Source of the DNA: Pseudomonas capeferrum
GTDB taxonomy: Bacteria; Pseudomonadota; Gammaproteobacteria; Pseudomonadales; Pseudomonadaceae
Reading direction: 5' to 3'
DNA length: 64,000 nt
NCBI RefSeq assembly: GCF_000731675.1
Contig: NZ_JMIT01000001.1
Span: forward strand, 2,169,714-2,233,713
Positions 51,381 through 61,070 of this stretch are shown here, piece by piece; the stretch's first letter is position 1; each line of letters starts with the position of its first letter. Position numbers and translations under genes: made by a program. The notes under the pieces are model-generated. The model worked only from the letters and a program-made list of their open reading frames with translations. It did not search any database and had not been told where the DNA came from.

Positions 51381-51932
51381 TCAATGCCCCAACGTCTCCA
51401 AGGCCTGGTTCAGTGCCAGGACGTTGACCACAGGCGGCCCGATCAATGGGTGGAGGGTGGCCTCTTCAAGCAAGGCTTGCAAGCGCTCCTCCGGCACCTT
51501 GCGGGCCGCAGCCACACGCGGAATCTGGTAGGCCACGGCCTGCGGCGGCAAATGCGGGTCCAGGCCGCTGCCCGAGGTCGTCAGCAAGGCTTGAGGCACC
51601 GGGCCTTGTTGCGTTCGATACAGCGCGCCAGCATCACTGGCCACCCGCTCGGCCAAGGCCGGATTGCTCGGCGACAGGTTGCTGGCACTGCTGGCAACCG
51701 TGGCATAGGCCCCTGCCGAAGGCCGCGAATGGAACCAGCCATCGCCTTGGAAATCCTGGGCGATCAGGGCCGAACCGCGCACCTGGCCCTGGGCGTCGCG
51801 CACCAGGCTGCCGTTGGCCTGTTCAGGGAAGGCGACCTGGGCGATACCGGTCACCGCCAACGGATACAGTGCGCCAGTAAGCAACGTCATCAGCAAGGCC
51901 AGGCTCAGGGCCGGGCGTACATAAGTGTTCAT
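51381..51932 (-). CDS. kdpC: Potassium-transporting ATPase subunit C
   Basis: Inner-membrane accessory subunit (183 residues) with one N-terminal membrane helix (about 6-28) that stabilises the KdpFABC complex and helps ATP binding. It has the family segments [17 protein letters not shown] and [11 protein letters not shown]. The start MNTYVRPAL at 51932 is chosen; the longer frame to 51962 overlaps kdpB. Confidence 0.95.
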   Translation of the reverse strand: MNTYVRPALSLALLMTLLTGALYPLAVTGIAQVAFPEQANGSLVRDAQGQVRGSALIAQDFQGDGWFHSRPSAGAYATVASSASNLSPSNPALAERVASDAGALYRTQQGPVPQALLTTSGSGLDPHLPPQAVAYQIPRVAAARKVPEERLQALLEEATLHPLIGPPVVNVLALNQALETLGH

Positions 51933-51942
51933 GGCGGCCTCC

Positions 51943-53997
51943 TCAGACCAGGTGCAGGGCATTGAGCAGCATGTCGATCAGCTTGATCCCGGCAAACGGC
52001 ACGATGATGCCGCCCAAGCCGTAGATGAGCAGGTTGCGCCGCAACAGGTGGGCCGCGCTCGCCGCCTGCACCCGCACACCGCGCAAGGCCAACGGAATCA
52101 GCGCGATGATGATCAGCGCGTTGAACACGATCGCCGACAAGATCGCGCTCTGCGGGCTGGCCAGGTGCATCAGGTTGAGCACGCCCAGCTGCGGGTAGAT
52201 GGCGGCGAACAAGGCCGGCAGGATGGCGAAGTACTTGGCCACGTCGTTGGCAATCGAGAAGGTGGTCAAGGCGCCGCGGGTCACCAGCAGTTCCTTGCCG
52301 ACCTGAACCACATCCAGCAACTTGGTCGGGTCGCTGTCCAGGTCGACCATGTTGGCTGCCTCGCGGGCCGCCTGGGTGCCATCGTTCATGGCCATGCCGA
52401 CGTCGGCCTGGGCCAGCGCCGGGGCGTCGTTGGCGCCGTCGCCGCACATGGCGACCAGGCGGCCGTCGTTCTGCTCCTGGCGGATCCGCGCCAGTTTCTT
52501 CTCTGGGGTGGCCTCGGCCAGGACGTCGTCGACCCCCGCCTCGGCGGCAATGGCAGCGGCGGTCAGCGGGTTGTCACCGGTCACCATCACGGTGCGGATG
52601 CCCAGCTTGCGCAGCTCGGCAAAGCGCTCGCGAATACCCGGTTTGACCACGTCCTTGAGATGGATTACCCCAAGCAGGCGTTTGTCGACACACACCAGCA
52701 GCGGTGTGCCGCCACTCTGGGCAATCCGCTCGACCTCGCGGGCCAGCGCGGCGGGCATTTCCAGGCGCTGCATGCCGACAAAGGCCAGCACCGCATCGAC
52801 CGCGCCCTTGCGGTAGCGATGCTGCTGGAAATCGATGCCTGACAGGCGCGTCTCGGCGCTGAAGGCAATGGCCTCGAACTGCCCGGTGACCGGTTCGACA
52901 AAGTCGTGCAACTGACGCAGGTATTCGACGATCGACTTGCCTTCGGCGGTGTCATCGGCCAGCGAAGCGAGCAAGGCGCCCTCGCCCAACTCTTTGGCGG
53001 TTACCCCGGTGGCGGCATGCAGGGCACTGCAACGGCGGTTGCCGAAGGTGATGGTGCCGGTCTTGTCGAGCATCAGTGTATGCACGTCGCCAGCGGCTTC
53101 CACCGCACGGCCGGAGCGGGCGATGACATTGAGCCGGACCAGGCGGTCCATGCCGGCAATGCCGATGGCCGACAGCAGGCCGCCAATGGTGGTGGGGATC
53201 AACGTCACCAGCAGCGCGGCGAGGAAGATCAACGGCAGGCTACCGCCGGCGAAGTGGGCGAACGGCTGCAAGGTCACCACCACGACCAGGAAGATCAGGG
53301 TCAGGCCGATCAGCAGGATATCCAGGGCAATCTCGTTAGGCGTCTTCTGCCGCTTGGCCCCCTCGACCAAGGCGATCATGCGGTCCAGGGTCGACTCGCC
53401 CGGGTTGCTGGTGATGCGGATCAGCAGCCAGTCGGACACCAGCCGCGTGTTGCCGGTCACCGCCGAGCGGTCGCCGCCGGACTCGCGAATTACCGGGGCA
53501 GACTCGCCGGTGATGGCCGCCTCGTTGACGGCGGCGATGCCTTCGAGCACTTCGCCGTCGCCGGGGATCAGCTCACCGGCGACCACCTTGACCACATCGT
53601 CCTTGCGCAACGCGTTGGCGGCGACCGTCTGGAATACACCCGCGCTGTCGCGACGCTGGGCGGTGAGCCCCTGGCTCCCCGCCTTGAGGCTGTCGGCGCG
53701 GGCCTTGCCTCGGCCTTCGGCCAGGGCTTCGGCGAAGTTGGCGAACAGTACGGTGAACCACAGCCACAGGGCGATCTGCACCGCAACAGCCGTGCTCACG
53801 CCACTACCAGGGGCAACGCACAATACGGTAGTGAGCACAGCGGTCAGGGCAACCACCAGCATGACCGGTGAGCGCTTGAGCTGGCGCGGGTCCAACTTGA
53901 CGAAGGCCTGGACCAGGGCCGGGCGCCAGAGCGCGGCGAAGCGGGTCTGGTCCTTGGCGTTGCGAGGGGCTTTTACATCAGCAATGGGCATGTTCAT
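51943..53997 (-). CDS. kdpB: Potassium-transporting P-type ATPase subunit B
   Basis: Catalytic P-type ATPase subunit (684 residues) that powers K+ uptake by KdpA. It shows the actuator motif TGES ([11 protein letters not shown]), the phosphorylation motif DKTGT (about 309), and the hinge [10 protein letters not shown], with membrane helices on both sides. The gene is between kdpA and kdpC, with 10 bases to each. Confidence 0.97.
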   Translation of the reverse strand: MNMPIADVKAPRNAKDQTRFAALWRPALVQAFVKLDPRQLKRSPVMLVVALTAVLTTVLCVAPGSGVSTAVAVQIALWLWFTVLFANFAEALAEGRGKARADSLKAGSQGLTAQRRDSAGVFQTVAANALRKDDVVKVVAGELIPGDGEVLEGIAAVNEAAITGESAPVIRESGGDRSAVTGNTRLVSDWLLIRITSNPGESTLDRMIALVEGAKRQKTPNEIALDILLIGLTLIFLVVVVTLQPFAHFAGGSLPLIFLAALLVTLIPTTIGGLLSAIGIAGMDRLVRLNVIARSGRAVEAAGDVHTLMLDKTGTITFGNRRCSALHAATGVTAKELGEGALLASLADDTAEGKSIVEYLRQLHDFVEPVTGQFEAIAFSAETRLSGIDFQQHRYRKGAVDAVLAFVGMQRLEMPAALAREVERIAQSGGTPLLVCVDKRLLGVIHLKDVVKPGIRERFAELRKLGIRTVMVTGDNPLTAAAIAAEAGVDDVLAEATPEKKLARIRQEQNDGRLVAMCGDGANDAPALAQADVGMAMNDGTQAAREAANMVDLDSDPTKLLDVVQVGKELLVTRGALTTFSIANDVAKYFAILPALFAAIYPQLGVLNLMHLASPQSAILSAIVFNALIIIALIPLALRGVRVQAASAAHLLRRNLLIYGLGGIIVPFAGIKLIDMLLNALHLV

Positions 53998-54007
53998 GGT
54001 CGGCTCC

Positions 54008-55702
54008 TCAGAAGCCCAGGCTCAGGTATTCGGCGATTGGCCCAAGGGCCAAGGTCGGCAGGAAGGTCAGGCCCCCCACCAGCAAGATGGTCACCAGCAA
54101 CAGGCCGGTGAACAGCGGGCCGTGGGTGGGGAAGCTGTTCAGCCCCTGGGGCGCGCTCTTTTTCGCCGCCAGGCTGCCAGCCAGGGCCAGTATCGGCAGG
54201 ATGTAACCGAAGCGGCCGATAAGCATGGCCAGGCCGATCATCAGGTTGTGGTACACCGTGTTGGCACCGAAACCGGCAAACGCCGAGCCGTTATTGGCGG
54301 TGCCCGAGGTGTAGGCGTACAGCAGTTGGCTGAAGCCATGGGCACCCGGGTTGCTCACCGCAGCCGCCGGCCCCGGCAGGCTGGCGGCGACGGCACCCAG
54401 CACCAGCACACCGACCGGCATCACCAGCAAGGTCGCCACCAGCAACTGCACTTCACGCGCCTGCAGCTTCTTGCCCAGGTACTCCGGCGTGCGGCCTATC
54501 ATCAGGCCGGCCAGGAACACGGCGATCAGCACGAACAACAGCATGCCGTAGAGCCCCGCGCCCACACCGCCGAAGATCACCTCTCCCACCATCATGTTGA
54601 CCATCGCGACCATGCCGGTCAGCGGGTTGAGGCTGTCGTGCATGGCATTGACCGAGCCATTGGAGGCGGCGGTGGTGGTTACTGTCCACAACACCGAGCC
54701 GGTGGTACCGAAGCGGCTTTCCTTGCCCTCCATGGGGGCGCTCTGTTGAACCTGTGGGCTTTCAAGTGCCGGGTTGGGCTGGTGTTCGGACCACAGCGCG
54801 GTAGCCCCACCGATGAGGAACAGGCTCAGCATGCAGGCCAGAATCGCACGGCTCTGGCGCAGGTCCTTCACGTAGTGGCCGAAGGTGAACACCAGCGCCA
54901 CCGGGATGAGGATGATCGAGGCCACCTCGAACAGGTTGCTCCAGGCGCTGGGGTTTTCGAACGGGTGCGCCGAGTTGACGCCGAAGAAGCCACCACCGTT
55001 GGTGCCCAGTTGCTTGATCGCAATTTGGCTGGCCGCCGGGCCGAGCGGGATGGTCTGCTCGCTGCCTTGCAAGGTCAGCGCGTGGGCGTAGTCGGCAAAA
55101 GTCTGCGGCACGCCCTGCCAGACCAGCAGCAGCGCCAGCACCAGGCACAGCGGTAGCAGGCCGTAGAGGGTGGCGCGGGTCATGTCGACCCAGAAATTGC
55201 CCAGGGTGGCGGTCGAACGACGGGCAATACCGCGGCACAGCGCCACGAGTACCGCCAGGCCAGTGGCGGCGCTGACGAAGTTCTGCACGGTCAGGCCGAG
55301 CATCTGGCTCAGGTAGCTGACCGACGCCTCGCCGCTGTAGCCCTGCCAGTTGGTGTTGGTAACGAAGCTCACGGCGGTGTTGAACGCCAGCGACCATTCC
55401 TGGCCGGGAAGGTGCTGTGGGTTGAGCGGCAGATACCCCTGCAGCAACAGCACGGCAAACAACAGCAGGAACCCGACCAGGTTGAAGGCCAGCAAGGCCA
55501 GGGTGTATTGCTTCCAGTTCTGCTCCTGGTCGGCGCGAACGCCCGCCAACCGATAGCAGCCCTGCTCCACCGGGCCCAATACCGGTGACAGCCAGGTGCG
55601 CTGGCCTTCCATCACTTTGTAGTAGAACCGCCCGAGCCAAGGTGCCGGTAGTAGCACGATGAGGAAAAACGCCAATAACAAGGCAAAGTCGTAACTGTGC
55701 AT
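54008..55702 (-). CDS. kdpA: Potassium-transporting ATPase subunit A
   Basis: K+-selective channel-like subunit (564 residues, ten helices) related to K+ channels. Selectivity-loop regions such as [30 protein letters not shown] and [12 protein letters not shown] are present. The start is the ATG at 55702 (MHSYDF), preferred over a GTG two codons upstream. It is nine bases after kdpF. Confidence 0.96.
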   Translation of the reverse strand: MHSYDFALLLAFFLIVLLPAPWLGRFYYKVMEGQRTWLSPVLGPVEQGCYRLAGVRADQEQNWKQYTLALLAFNLVGFLLLFAVLLLQGYLPLNPQHLPGQEWSLAFNTAVSFVTNTNWQGYSGEASVSYLSQMLGLTVQNFVSAATGLAVLVALCRGIARRSTATLGNFWVDMTRATLYGLLPLCLVLALLLVWQGVPQTFADYAHALTLQGSEQTIPLGPAASQIAIKQLGTNGGGFFGVNSAHPFENPSAWSNLFEVASIILIPVALVFTFGHYVKDLRQSRAILACMLSLFLIGGATALWSEHQPNPALESPQVQQSAPMEGKESRFGTTGSVLWTVTTTAASNGSVNAMHDSLNPLTGMVAMVNMMVGEVIFGGVGAGLYGMLLFVLIAVFLAGLMIGRTPEYLGKKLQAREVQLLVATLLVMPVGVLVLGAVAASLPGPAAAVSNPGAHGFSQLLYAYTSGTANNGSAFAGFGANTVYHNLMIGLAMLIGRFGYILPILALAGSLAAKKSAPQGLNSFPTHGPLFTGLLLVTILLVGGLTFLPTLALGPIAEYLSLGF

Positions 55703-55711
55703 GGCCACTCC

Positions 55712-55801
55712 CTAGCTGCGATCGGCGCGCAGCAGCGCCACCAGCAGGTAAATAGCCAATGCCACTGCCAGCAGCAGTGACAGCCCGTCGAGCATGTTCA
55801 T
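55712..55801 (-). CDS. kdpF: Potassium-transporting ATPase subunit F
   Basis: 29-residue single-helix peptide (MNMLDGLSLLLAVALAIYLL plus LVALLRADRS tail) that stabilises the Kdp complex in the membrane. Either of two nearby ATGs could start it; 55801 is chosen because GGGGAG lies at good spacing upstream. It is the first gene of the kdpFABCDE operon. Confidence 0.93.
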   Translation of the reverse strand: MNMLDGLSLLLAVALAIYLLVALLRADRS

Positions 55802-55892
55802 GTGTGAAGCTCCCCGTGGTGCGGCTTGGGCCGCTTTGAGGGAATTGTCCGAGGGAGGGGCGTAAAGGGGCGAGATCGAGGGGTGAGGTAAG

Positions 55893-55915
55893 GCATAAAG
55901 AATGCGTAAAAACGC
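55893..55915 (-). promoter_or_regulatory. Possible KdpE operator upstream of kdpF
   Basis: On the - strand this reads as two T-rich half-sites, TTTTTACGC then TTTATGC, at near one-helical-turn spacing. That resembles the T-rich tandem sites bound by KdpE in E. coli. It also contains small palindromes GCAT/ATGC and GCGT/ACGC. It is about 90-115 bases upstream of kdpF; assignment is tentative. Confidence 0.35.
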
Positions 55916-55940
55916 GAGGTGACGCGCGAAAAACACCAAT

Positions 55941-55959
55941 CAAAACAATTCTCATTTGT
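55941..55959. promoter_or_regulatory. Fur-box-like site upstream of second ECF sigma gene
   Basis: CAAAACAATTCTCATTTGT contains the AATTCTCATTT core common in pseudomonad Fur boxes, but matches the 19-base E. coli consensus at only about 10 positions. It is 43 bases before the sigma start, a fitting position for iron repression. Confidence 0.5.
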
Positions 55960-56002
55960 GCTATTTTGCCGCCCTCGTTCACACGCCCGCTAAGGTGGCC
56001 CC

Positions 56003-56500
56003 ATGTCCGGTTCAGATCTCAAGGCCCTCTACCTTGCCCATCGCGAGGAGATTCAGGAGTACCTGGACCGCCGCCTGCGTTGCAAGGAAACCGCCGCCGA
56101 CCTGACCCAGGACGCATTCATCCGGCTTTCCGAGCAGATGGGCCGCAGCCGCATCGAGAACTTTCGCGCTTACCTGTTTTCCAGCGCACGCAACCTGTTC
56201 ATCGACCACACCCGCCGTCAGCAACACCGCAAGAGCGAGCCGCTCGACTCGCAGGAAGCGCACGCGACGGCCCAGCCGAGCGCAACGCTGGAACAGGCCG
56301 CCATTGCCAATCAGCAACTGGCCGCGCTGAACACCGTGATCCAGAACATGCCTGCACCGTGCCGCGAGGTGTTCCTGATGGTACGGGTCGAAGGCATGAC
56401 CTATGCCGACATCGGTACACGGCTTGGCATCTCCCCCAAGACGGCGTACAGCCGTATGGTGAAGGCACTGGAATTGTTGAAACAGGGCATGTCCCAGTGA
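56003..56500 (+). CDS. ECF sigma factor, FecI-like (second set)
   Basis: 165-residue ECF sigma factor with region 2 (about 10-72; ADLTQDAFIRLSEQMG, YLFSSARNLFIDHTRRQ) and region 4 (about 110-160; REVFLMVRVEGMTYADIGTRLGISPKTAYSRMVKAL). It is divergent from kdpF with about 200 bases between. The stop overlaps the downstream FecR start as GTGA. It should activate the TBDT gene two positions downstream. Confidence 0.93.
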   Translation: MSGSDLKALYLAHREEIQEYLDRRLRCKETAADLTQDAFIRLSEQMGRSRIENFRAYLFSSARNLFIDHTRRQQHRKSEPLDSQEAHATAQPSATLEQAAIANQQLAALNTVIQNMPAPCREVFLMVRVEGMTYADIGTRLGISPKTAYSRMVKALELLKQGMSQ

Positions 56501-57459
56501 AGCCGGAGCCGATGGATCACACCGCTGCCGATGACATCAGCCACCAGGCCAACGCCTGGTTTGCGCTGTTCCACGGCGGTGCGCCCACACCTGAGCAACG
56601 GGCGGCATGGTCGGCGTGGATGGCCGCTGATGTGCGCCATGCCCAGGCCTATGCCGAACTTGAAAACCTGTGGGCCGCTTCGGCGCTGCTGCTGCAGCCC
56701 TCGCCCGCCGCCGCCCCTGTGGCCCCGGCGCGGCTTTCCCGGCGCCGCTTCGTCGGCCTGGGGCTGGCCGCCAGTGCTGCAGCAGTGACTGCAGGCGCCG
56801 GCACGTTGTGGCTGAACGGCGTGGACTCACCGTTCGCCGACCTGCGCACCGCCGTGGGCGAGCGCCGCATCGCGTACCTGCCCGACGGCTCGACGGTCGA
56901 AATGGCCGGCCACACGGCGATGAACCTGGACTTTTCAGCGACCCGCCGGGCAGTCGAACTGCTTCACGGCCAAGCGTTTTTCAGGGTTCGGCCGAGTGCT
57001 GCGGGTGAGTTCAGTATCAACACCCAAGCTGGGCGACTGCACACCCGTGAAGGCGAGTTTTGCGTGTCGTGCGAAAACGACGCGGGGCTGGTGGCGGTTA
57101 GCCAAGGGCGTGTGCAAGTGCTGACGGCCGGGCAGCAGACAGAGCTGGAAGAAGGCCTTTCGCTCAGTTTCAGCGCACGTGCGACGGGTGACATACAGCG
57201 TGCGGAGCTGGCGCAGATGCTGGCCTGGCGCAATGGCCGGCTGGTGTTTTTCAATGAGCCGCTGCTGACCGTGGTCGATGCACTGCAGCGTTGGCGCAAG
57301 GGCCGGATTTTCATCATGGACAAGCAACTGGCCGCCCGACGCGTGAGCCTGATTCTCAACCTCGACCACCCCGACCAGATGCTCGATGTGCTGTCCCGGG
57401 CCCTTGCCGTACGTACCACGCGCTACACCGACCTGGTCACGCTGATCTACCCCGCCTGA
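56497..57459 (+). CDS. FecR-type anti-sigma/sigma regulator (second set)
   Basis: 320-residue partner of the preceding sigma factor. It has a DUF4880 N-terminus (about 12-70; ANAWFALFHGG...WSAWMAADVRHAQAYAEL), a twin-arginine motif SRRRFVGLGL before the membrane helix (about 83-107), and a periplasmic FecR domain. GTG at 56497 overlaps the sigma stop; ATG at 56512 is an alternative but its GGAG is too close. Tat insertion is suggested by the RR motif. Confidence 0.9.
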   Translation: MKPEPMDHTAADDISHQANAWFALFHGGAPTPEQRAAWSAWMAADVRHAQAYAELENLWAASALLLQPSPAAAPVAPARLSRRRFVGLGLAASAAAVTAGAGTLWLNGVDSPFADLRTAVGERRIAYLPDGSTVEMAGHTAMNLDFSATRRAVELLHGQAFFRVRPSAAGEFSINTQAGRLHTREGEFCVSCENDAGLVAVSQGRVQVLTAGQQTELEEGLSLSFSARATGDIQRAELAQMLAWRNGRLVFFNEPLLTVVDALQRWRKGRIFIMDKQLAARRVSLILNLDHPDQMLDVLSRALAVRTTRYTDLVTLIYPA

Positions 57460-57554
57460 AAAATTTCAAAGCGCCATCAGACATTCCGATGCCCCATGCG
57501 TCTTAACGGCACTGAGATTTATTCGCATATCTGCACTGCATGGGGCACGCCTGA

Positions 57555-59975
57555 ATGGCCAACCGACACAAACTGCACACCACACTTCATCCTCACTGGC
57601 AGCGCAAAGCGCTGGGCGCAGCACTGGCCTGCACGCTGCTGGTCGGTAACCTCCCGGCGCAGGCCGCACCTGGGCAGGCCCCTGCGAGGTCGATGCAGCA
57701 ACTGTCACTGAACATCCCGGCACAGCCGTTGCGCCAGGCGTTGCTGGTGTTCAGCCAACAATCCGGGCAGAACGTGCTGCTCGACGGCAACGTCGATGCA
57801 ACGCTGCGCAGCCCCGCCGTGGTAGGCCGTTTCTCGGCCGAAGAGGGCCTGGCCAGGTTGCTGCAAGGCAGTGGCTACAACTTCGCCCGCACCGACGCAG
57901 CGACGCTCTACCTGGTGCCCAGCGAGACGCAGGGCCAGGGCAACGAAGTGCTGCTGGCGCCCACCCAGGTCCAGTATCAACTGGCCCAGGCTGATGAGCA
58001 GCGCCGTGGCTATCAGGGCAAACCCGCCTCCAGCACCACACGCCTGGGCTTGAGCAACCGGGAAACCCCACAGGCGGTGTCGACCGTTACCCGCGAGCAG
58101 ATCGACGATTTCAAGCTCAACAGTGTGAAAGATGCACTGCGCAACGCCCCCACGGTCACCGTCGAACAGTTCGAGACCGACCGCACCGCCTTCACCTCGC
58201 GCGGTTTCACCATCGACAACTTCGAGTACGACGGCATGGGCATGCCCTTCTCATCCGGTGTGCTGCTGGGTGACCAGGACTTGGCCGAATTCGAGCAGAT
58301 CGATGTACTGCATGGCGCCAACGGCCTGATGAGCGGCGCAGGCAACCCGTCTGCCACGGTCAACTTCGTGCGCAAGCGCCCGACCGACAGCTTCCAGGCC
58401 AGGCTCAACACCAGTGCCGGGTCATGGGACAACCGCCGGGTGGACGTCGATGTCAGCGGCCCGCTGAGTGACAGCGGCAAGGTGCGCGGGCGCTTCATCT
58501 ACGCCCATGACAAGGGCAATTCGTACCTTGATCGCTACAGCCACGAAATCAATGTAACAGCAGGCCTACTGGCCTTCGACCTGTCAGACGCCGATACCCT
58601 GACCGTCGGTTTTTCCGAACAGAAGAGCGATTCCAACGGCAGCACCTGGGGTGCCCTGCCGATGGCCGACTACGCGGGCAATCCCATCCACTACAGCAGC
58701 CGAAGCGCCAGCATCGGCCAACCCTGGACCTACTGGAACATCCACACACAACGGGCGTTTGCCGAGCTGGCACACGATTTTGGCGCGGGGTGGAAAGGCA
58801 AGGTCACCGTGACCGGGACCAATCAGCATCAGGACACCCAGATGCTCTATGCCATCCCCGCCACCGCCGACGATGTGTTTGCCTACATCAACCGAACCAC
58901 CAGCACCGAGCATCAGCTCACCGGCGAAGCACAGTTGTCTGGGCCTTTCGCGCTGCTGGGTCGCCAGCATGAACTGACCTTGGGCGCCAACTATGGCCGC
59001 AGCCGCCATGATGAGCGTGGCTACTACCGCAACGCCTCCGGCAATGAGATCGTCAGCCTTGCCGACGCACTTGCCGGGGCAATCGTAAAACCGCCTTTGA
59101 CGTACACCGACGAGCTCAATACCCAGCATTTCACCGACCGCCAGAAAAGCCTCTATGCCGGCGCGCGCTTCAGCCTGACCGACGACCTGCACTGGATCAC
59201 CGGTACCCGAATGCTCAGCGCCGACGGTGAGGGTATGGGCTATGGTGCGGCGCACGACACCCGGGTGCACGGCAAAGTGACGCCCTATACCGGGCTGGTC
59301 TACGACTTGAATGATCAGTGGAGCCTGTATGCAAGCTGGGCCGAGATCTTCAAACCCCAGTACCTGCGCAGCTCGGCCGGGGGCGTGATCGAACCGCTGG
59401 AAGGCAAAAGCACTGAAGTAGGCGTGAAGGGCAGCCTGCTCGATCATCGGCTCACCGTCACTGCAGCAGTGTTCAAGACCGAGCAGCAAAACGTGGCGGT
59501 GACCACTGGAGAGATCATCAACGGCCAGTACGCTTACCGTGGCGAAGACAACAACAGCCGGGGTGTGGAGCTGGAAGCTTCCGGTGAGGCGATGCCAGGT
59601 GTGGAACTGGCCGCAGGCTACACCTACGTGCACATCGAGGATGACGACGGCGAGAAAACCCGTCGATACGTGCCAAGCCATACGCTGCGCGGCAGTGTCA
59701 CCTACCGCCTGCCCGGCATGCCGCAAGCGCGCGTTGGTAGCCGGGTGCAGTGGCAAAGCGCGACCGAGGCCGATGGTAACAGCCGCGTTCGGCAAAGCGC
59801 GTACGCCTTGGTCGATGTGATGGGCAGCTACACGTTTGACGAAAACTGGAGCGCTTCGCTGAACCTGAACAACGTCTTCGACAGGAAGTACCTGTTGTCG
59901 CTGTACCAGTCGGCGGGGTCCACCAACTTTGGCGCACCACGCAACCTGACGGCTTCGGTGACGTGGAAGTACTAG
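57555..59975 (+). CDS. TonB-dependent siderophore receptor with STN domain (second set)
   Basis: 806-residue TBDT of the FpvA/FhuE-like class. The signal peptide covers about 1-38 (ends AQAA). The STN domain (about 48-115; LNIPAQPLRQALLVFSQQSGQNVLL) should signal to the FecR protein upstream. The plug (about 165-290) shows ETPQAVSTVTREQIDDF, FTSRGFTIDNFEYDGMG and IDVLHGANGLMSGAGNPSATVNFVRKRP; the barrel ends ASVTWKY. Ferric siderophore uptake, perhaps a heterologous pyoverdine- or hydroxamate-type one, is likely from class only. Confidence 0.92.
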   Translation: MANRHKLHTTLHPHWQRKALGAALACTLLVGNLPAQAAPGQAPARSMQQLSLNIPAQPLRQALLVFSQQSGQNVLLDGNVDATLRSPAVVGRFSAEEGLARLLQGSGYNFARTDAATLYLVPSETQGQGNEVLLAPTQVQYQLAQADEQRRGYQGKPASSTTRLGLSNRETPQAVSTVTREQIDDFKLNSVKDALRNAPTVTVEQFETDRTAFTSRGFTIDNFEYDGMGMPFSSGVLLGDQDLAEFEQIDVLHGANGLMSGAGNPSATVNFVRKRPTDSFQARLNTSAGSWDNRRVDVDVSGPLSDSGKVRGRFIYAHDKGNSYLDRYSHEINVTAGLLAFDLSDADTLTVGFSEQKSDSNGSTWGALPMADYAGNPIHYSSRSASIGQPWTYWNIHTQRAFAELAHDFGAGWKGKVTVTGTNQHQDTQMLYAIPATADDVFAYINRTTSTEHQLTGEAQLSGPFALLGRQHELTLGANYGRSRHDERGYYRNASGNEIVSLADALAGAIVKPPLTYTDELNTQHFTDRQKSLYAGARFSLTDDLHWITGTRMLSADGEGMGYGAAHDTRVHGKVTPYTGLVYDLNDQWSLYASWAEIFKPQYLRSSAGGVIEPLEGKSTEVGVKGSLLDHRLTVTAAVFKTEQQNVAVTTGEIINGQYAYRGEDNNSRGVELEASGEAMPGVELAAGYTYVHIEDDDGEKTRRYVPSHTLRGSVTYRLPGMPQARVGSRVQWQSATEADGNSRVRQSAYALVDVMGSYTFDENWSASLNLNNVFDRKYLLSLYQSAGSTNFGAPRNLTASVTWKY

Positions 59976-59985
59976 CAACTGCTGC

Positions 59986-60013
59986 AGGCGCGGCCCCTCG
60001 CAAGGCCGCGCCT
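59986..60013. repeat. REP-like palindrome at the convergent gene end
   Basis: AGGCGCGGCC (59986-59995) and GGCCGCGCCT (60004-60013) form a perfect 10-base stem with an 8-base loop. The right arm extends two bases into the stop codon of the convergent AI-2E-family gene. It may act as a bidirectional terminator. Confidence 0.7.
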
Positions 60014-61070
60014 ACGGCGTCTGCTGCTCGGCGTTGCGGCTCCAGTCCAGCAGCAGGCTGTATCCTACCGCCAGCAAGGTCGGCCCGATGAACAGGCCAA
60101 TGAAGCCAAAGGCGATCAACCCGCCGAACACCCCGAGCAGCACGATCACCAGCGGCAGATTGCCCCCTCGGCTGATCAGGTAGGGCTTGAGCACGTTGTC
60201 CACGCCGCTGATGACGAAGGTGCCCCAGATGCCCAGGAAGATCGCCATGCCGTAATCCCCCTTCCACACCAGCCAGGCCGTCGCCGGGATCCACGCGAGC
60301 GGCGGCCCCATCGGGATCAGGCTGAGCATGAAGGTCACCAGGCCAAGCACGATCGCCCCCGGCACGCCAGCGATCAGGAAGCCGATCAGCGCCAGCAGGG
60401 CCTGGGCCGCTGCGGTGCCGATCACACCGTTGACTACCCGCTGCACGGTGCCGGCGACCAGCTCCAGGTAATAATCGGCGCGGTCACCCGTCAAGCGCTG
60501 CAGCAGGCGCAGCACGAACGCCGACAAACGCGGGCCGTCACGGTAGAAGAAGAACACGAAGACCAGGCTCAGGGTGAGCTCCAGCACGCCGCTGCCGATC
60601 TGCGCGCTACGTGCCAGCAACCAGTTGCCCACCTGGCCCAGGTAGGGCTTGATCGACGCGATCAGTGCCGCGCCTTGCTGGTCGAGCGACTGCCACCAGT
60701 TGACCATGCGCTCCCCCACCAAGGGGACGCTGCCGAGCCAGGCCGGTGCATCGGGCAGGCCATCGACTTGCACATCACGGACAAACGCCGTGGCATCACG
60801 GATATGGTCGGCCAGGTTGAACCCCAGCCACACCAGCGGCAAGGCCACGATGAGGATCCAGGCCGTGGTCAGCAGGCTCGCCGCCAGGGTTTCGCGCCCA
60901 CCCAGCACGCGCGTCAGCAAGCGCATCAGCGGCCAGCTGGCAAAGGCCAGAATGGCGCCCCACAGCAGTGCCGAGATAAACGGTGCCATGACCCACAGGG
61001 CAGCACCCAGTAGCGCCAGCAGCACGATCTGGACCAGCAGGCGATCATTATTGGCCATGGTGACGCTCAT
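60012..61070 (-). CDS. AI-2E transporter family (YdiK/PerM-like) membrane protein
   Basis: 352-residue inner-membrane protein with about eight helices: N-terminal pairs (about 10-40, 60-88), a soluble middle region, and the C-terminal family core (FFFYRDGPRL, IPMGPPLAWIPA, GNLPLVIVLLGVFGGLIAFGFIGLFIGP). Members are called AI-2E transporters, but many move other small molecules or ions, so the substrate is unknown. The start abuts the DUF4892 stop directly, suggesting an operon. Confidence 0.88.
   Translation of the reverse strand: MSVTMANNDRLLVQIVLLALLGAALWVMAPFISALLWGAILAFASWPLMRLLTRVLGGRETLAASLLTTAWILIVALPLVWLGFNLADHIRDATAFVRDVQVDGLPDAPAWLGSVPLVGERMVNWWQSLDQQGAALIASIKPYLGQVGNWLLARSAQIGSGVLELTLSLVFVFFFYRDGPRLSAFVLRLLQRLTGDRADYYLELVAGTVQRVVNGVIGTAAAQALLALIGFLIAGVPGAIVLGLVTFMLSLIPMGPPLAWIPATAWLVWKGDYGMAIFLGIWGTFVISGVDNVLKPYLISRGGNLPLVIVLLGVFGGLIAFGFIGLFIGPTLLAVGYSLLLDWSRNAEQQTP

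Noticed and set aside
52937-55156. 739-codon + strand frame antisense to kdpB and kdpA
   Set aside because: kdpA and kdpB are unmistakable; this frame is Ser/Arg-rich with no domain.
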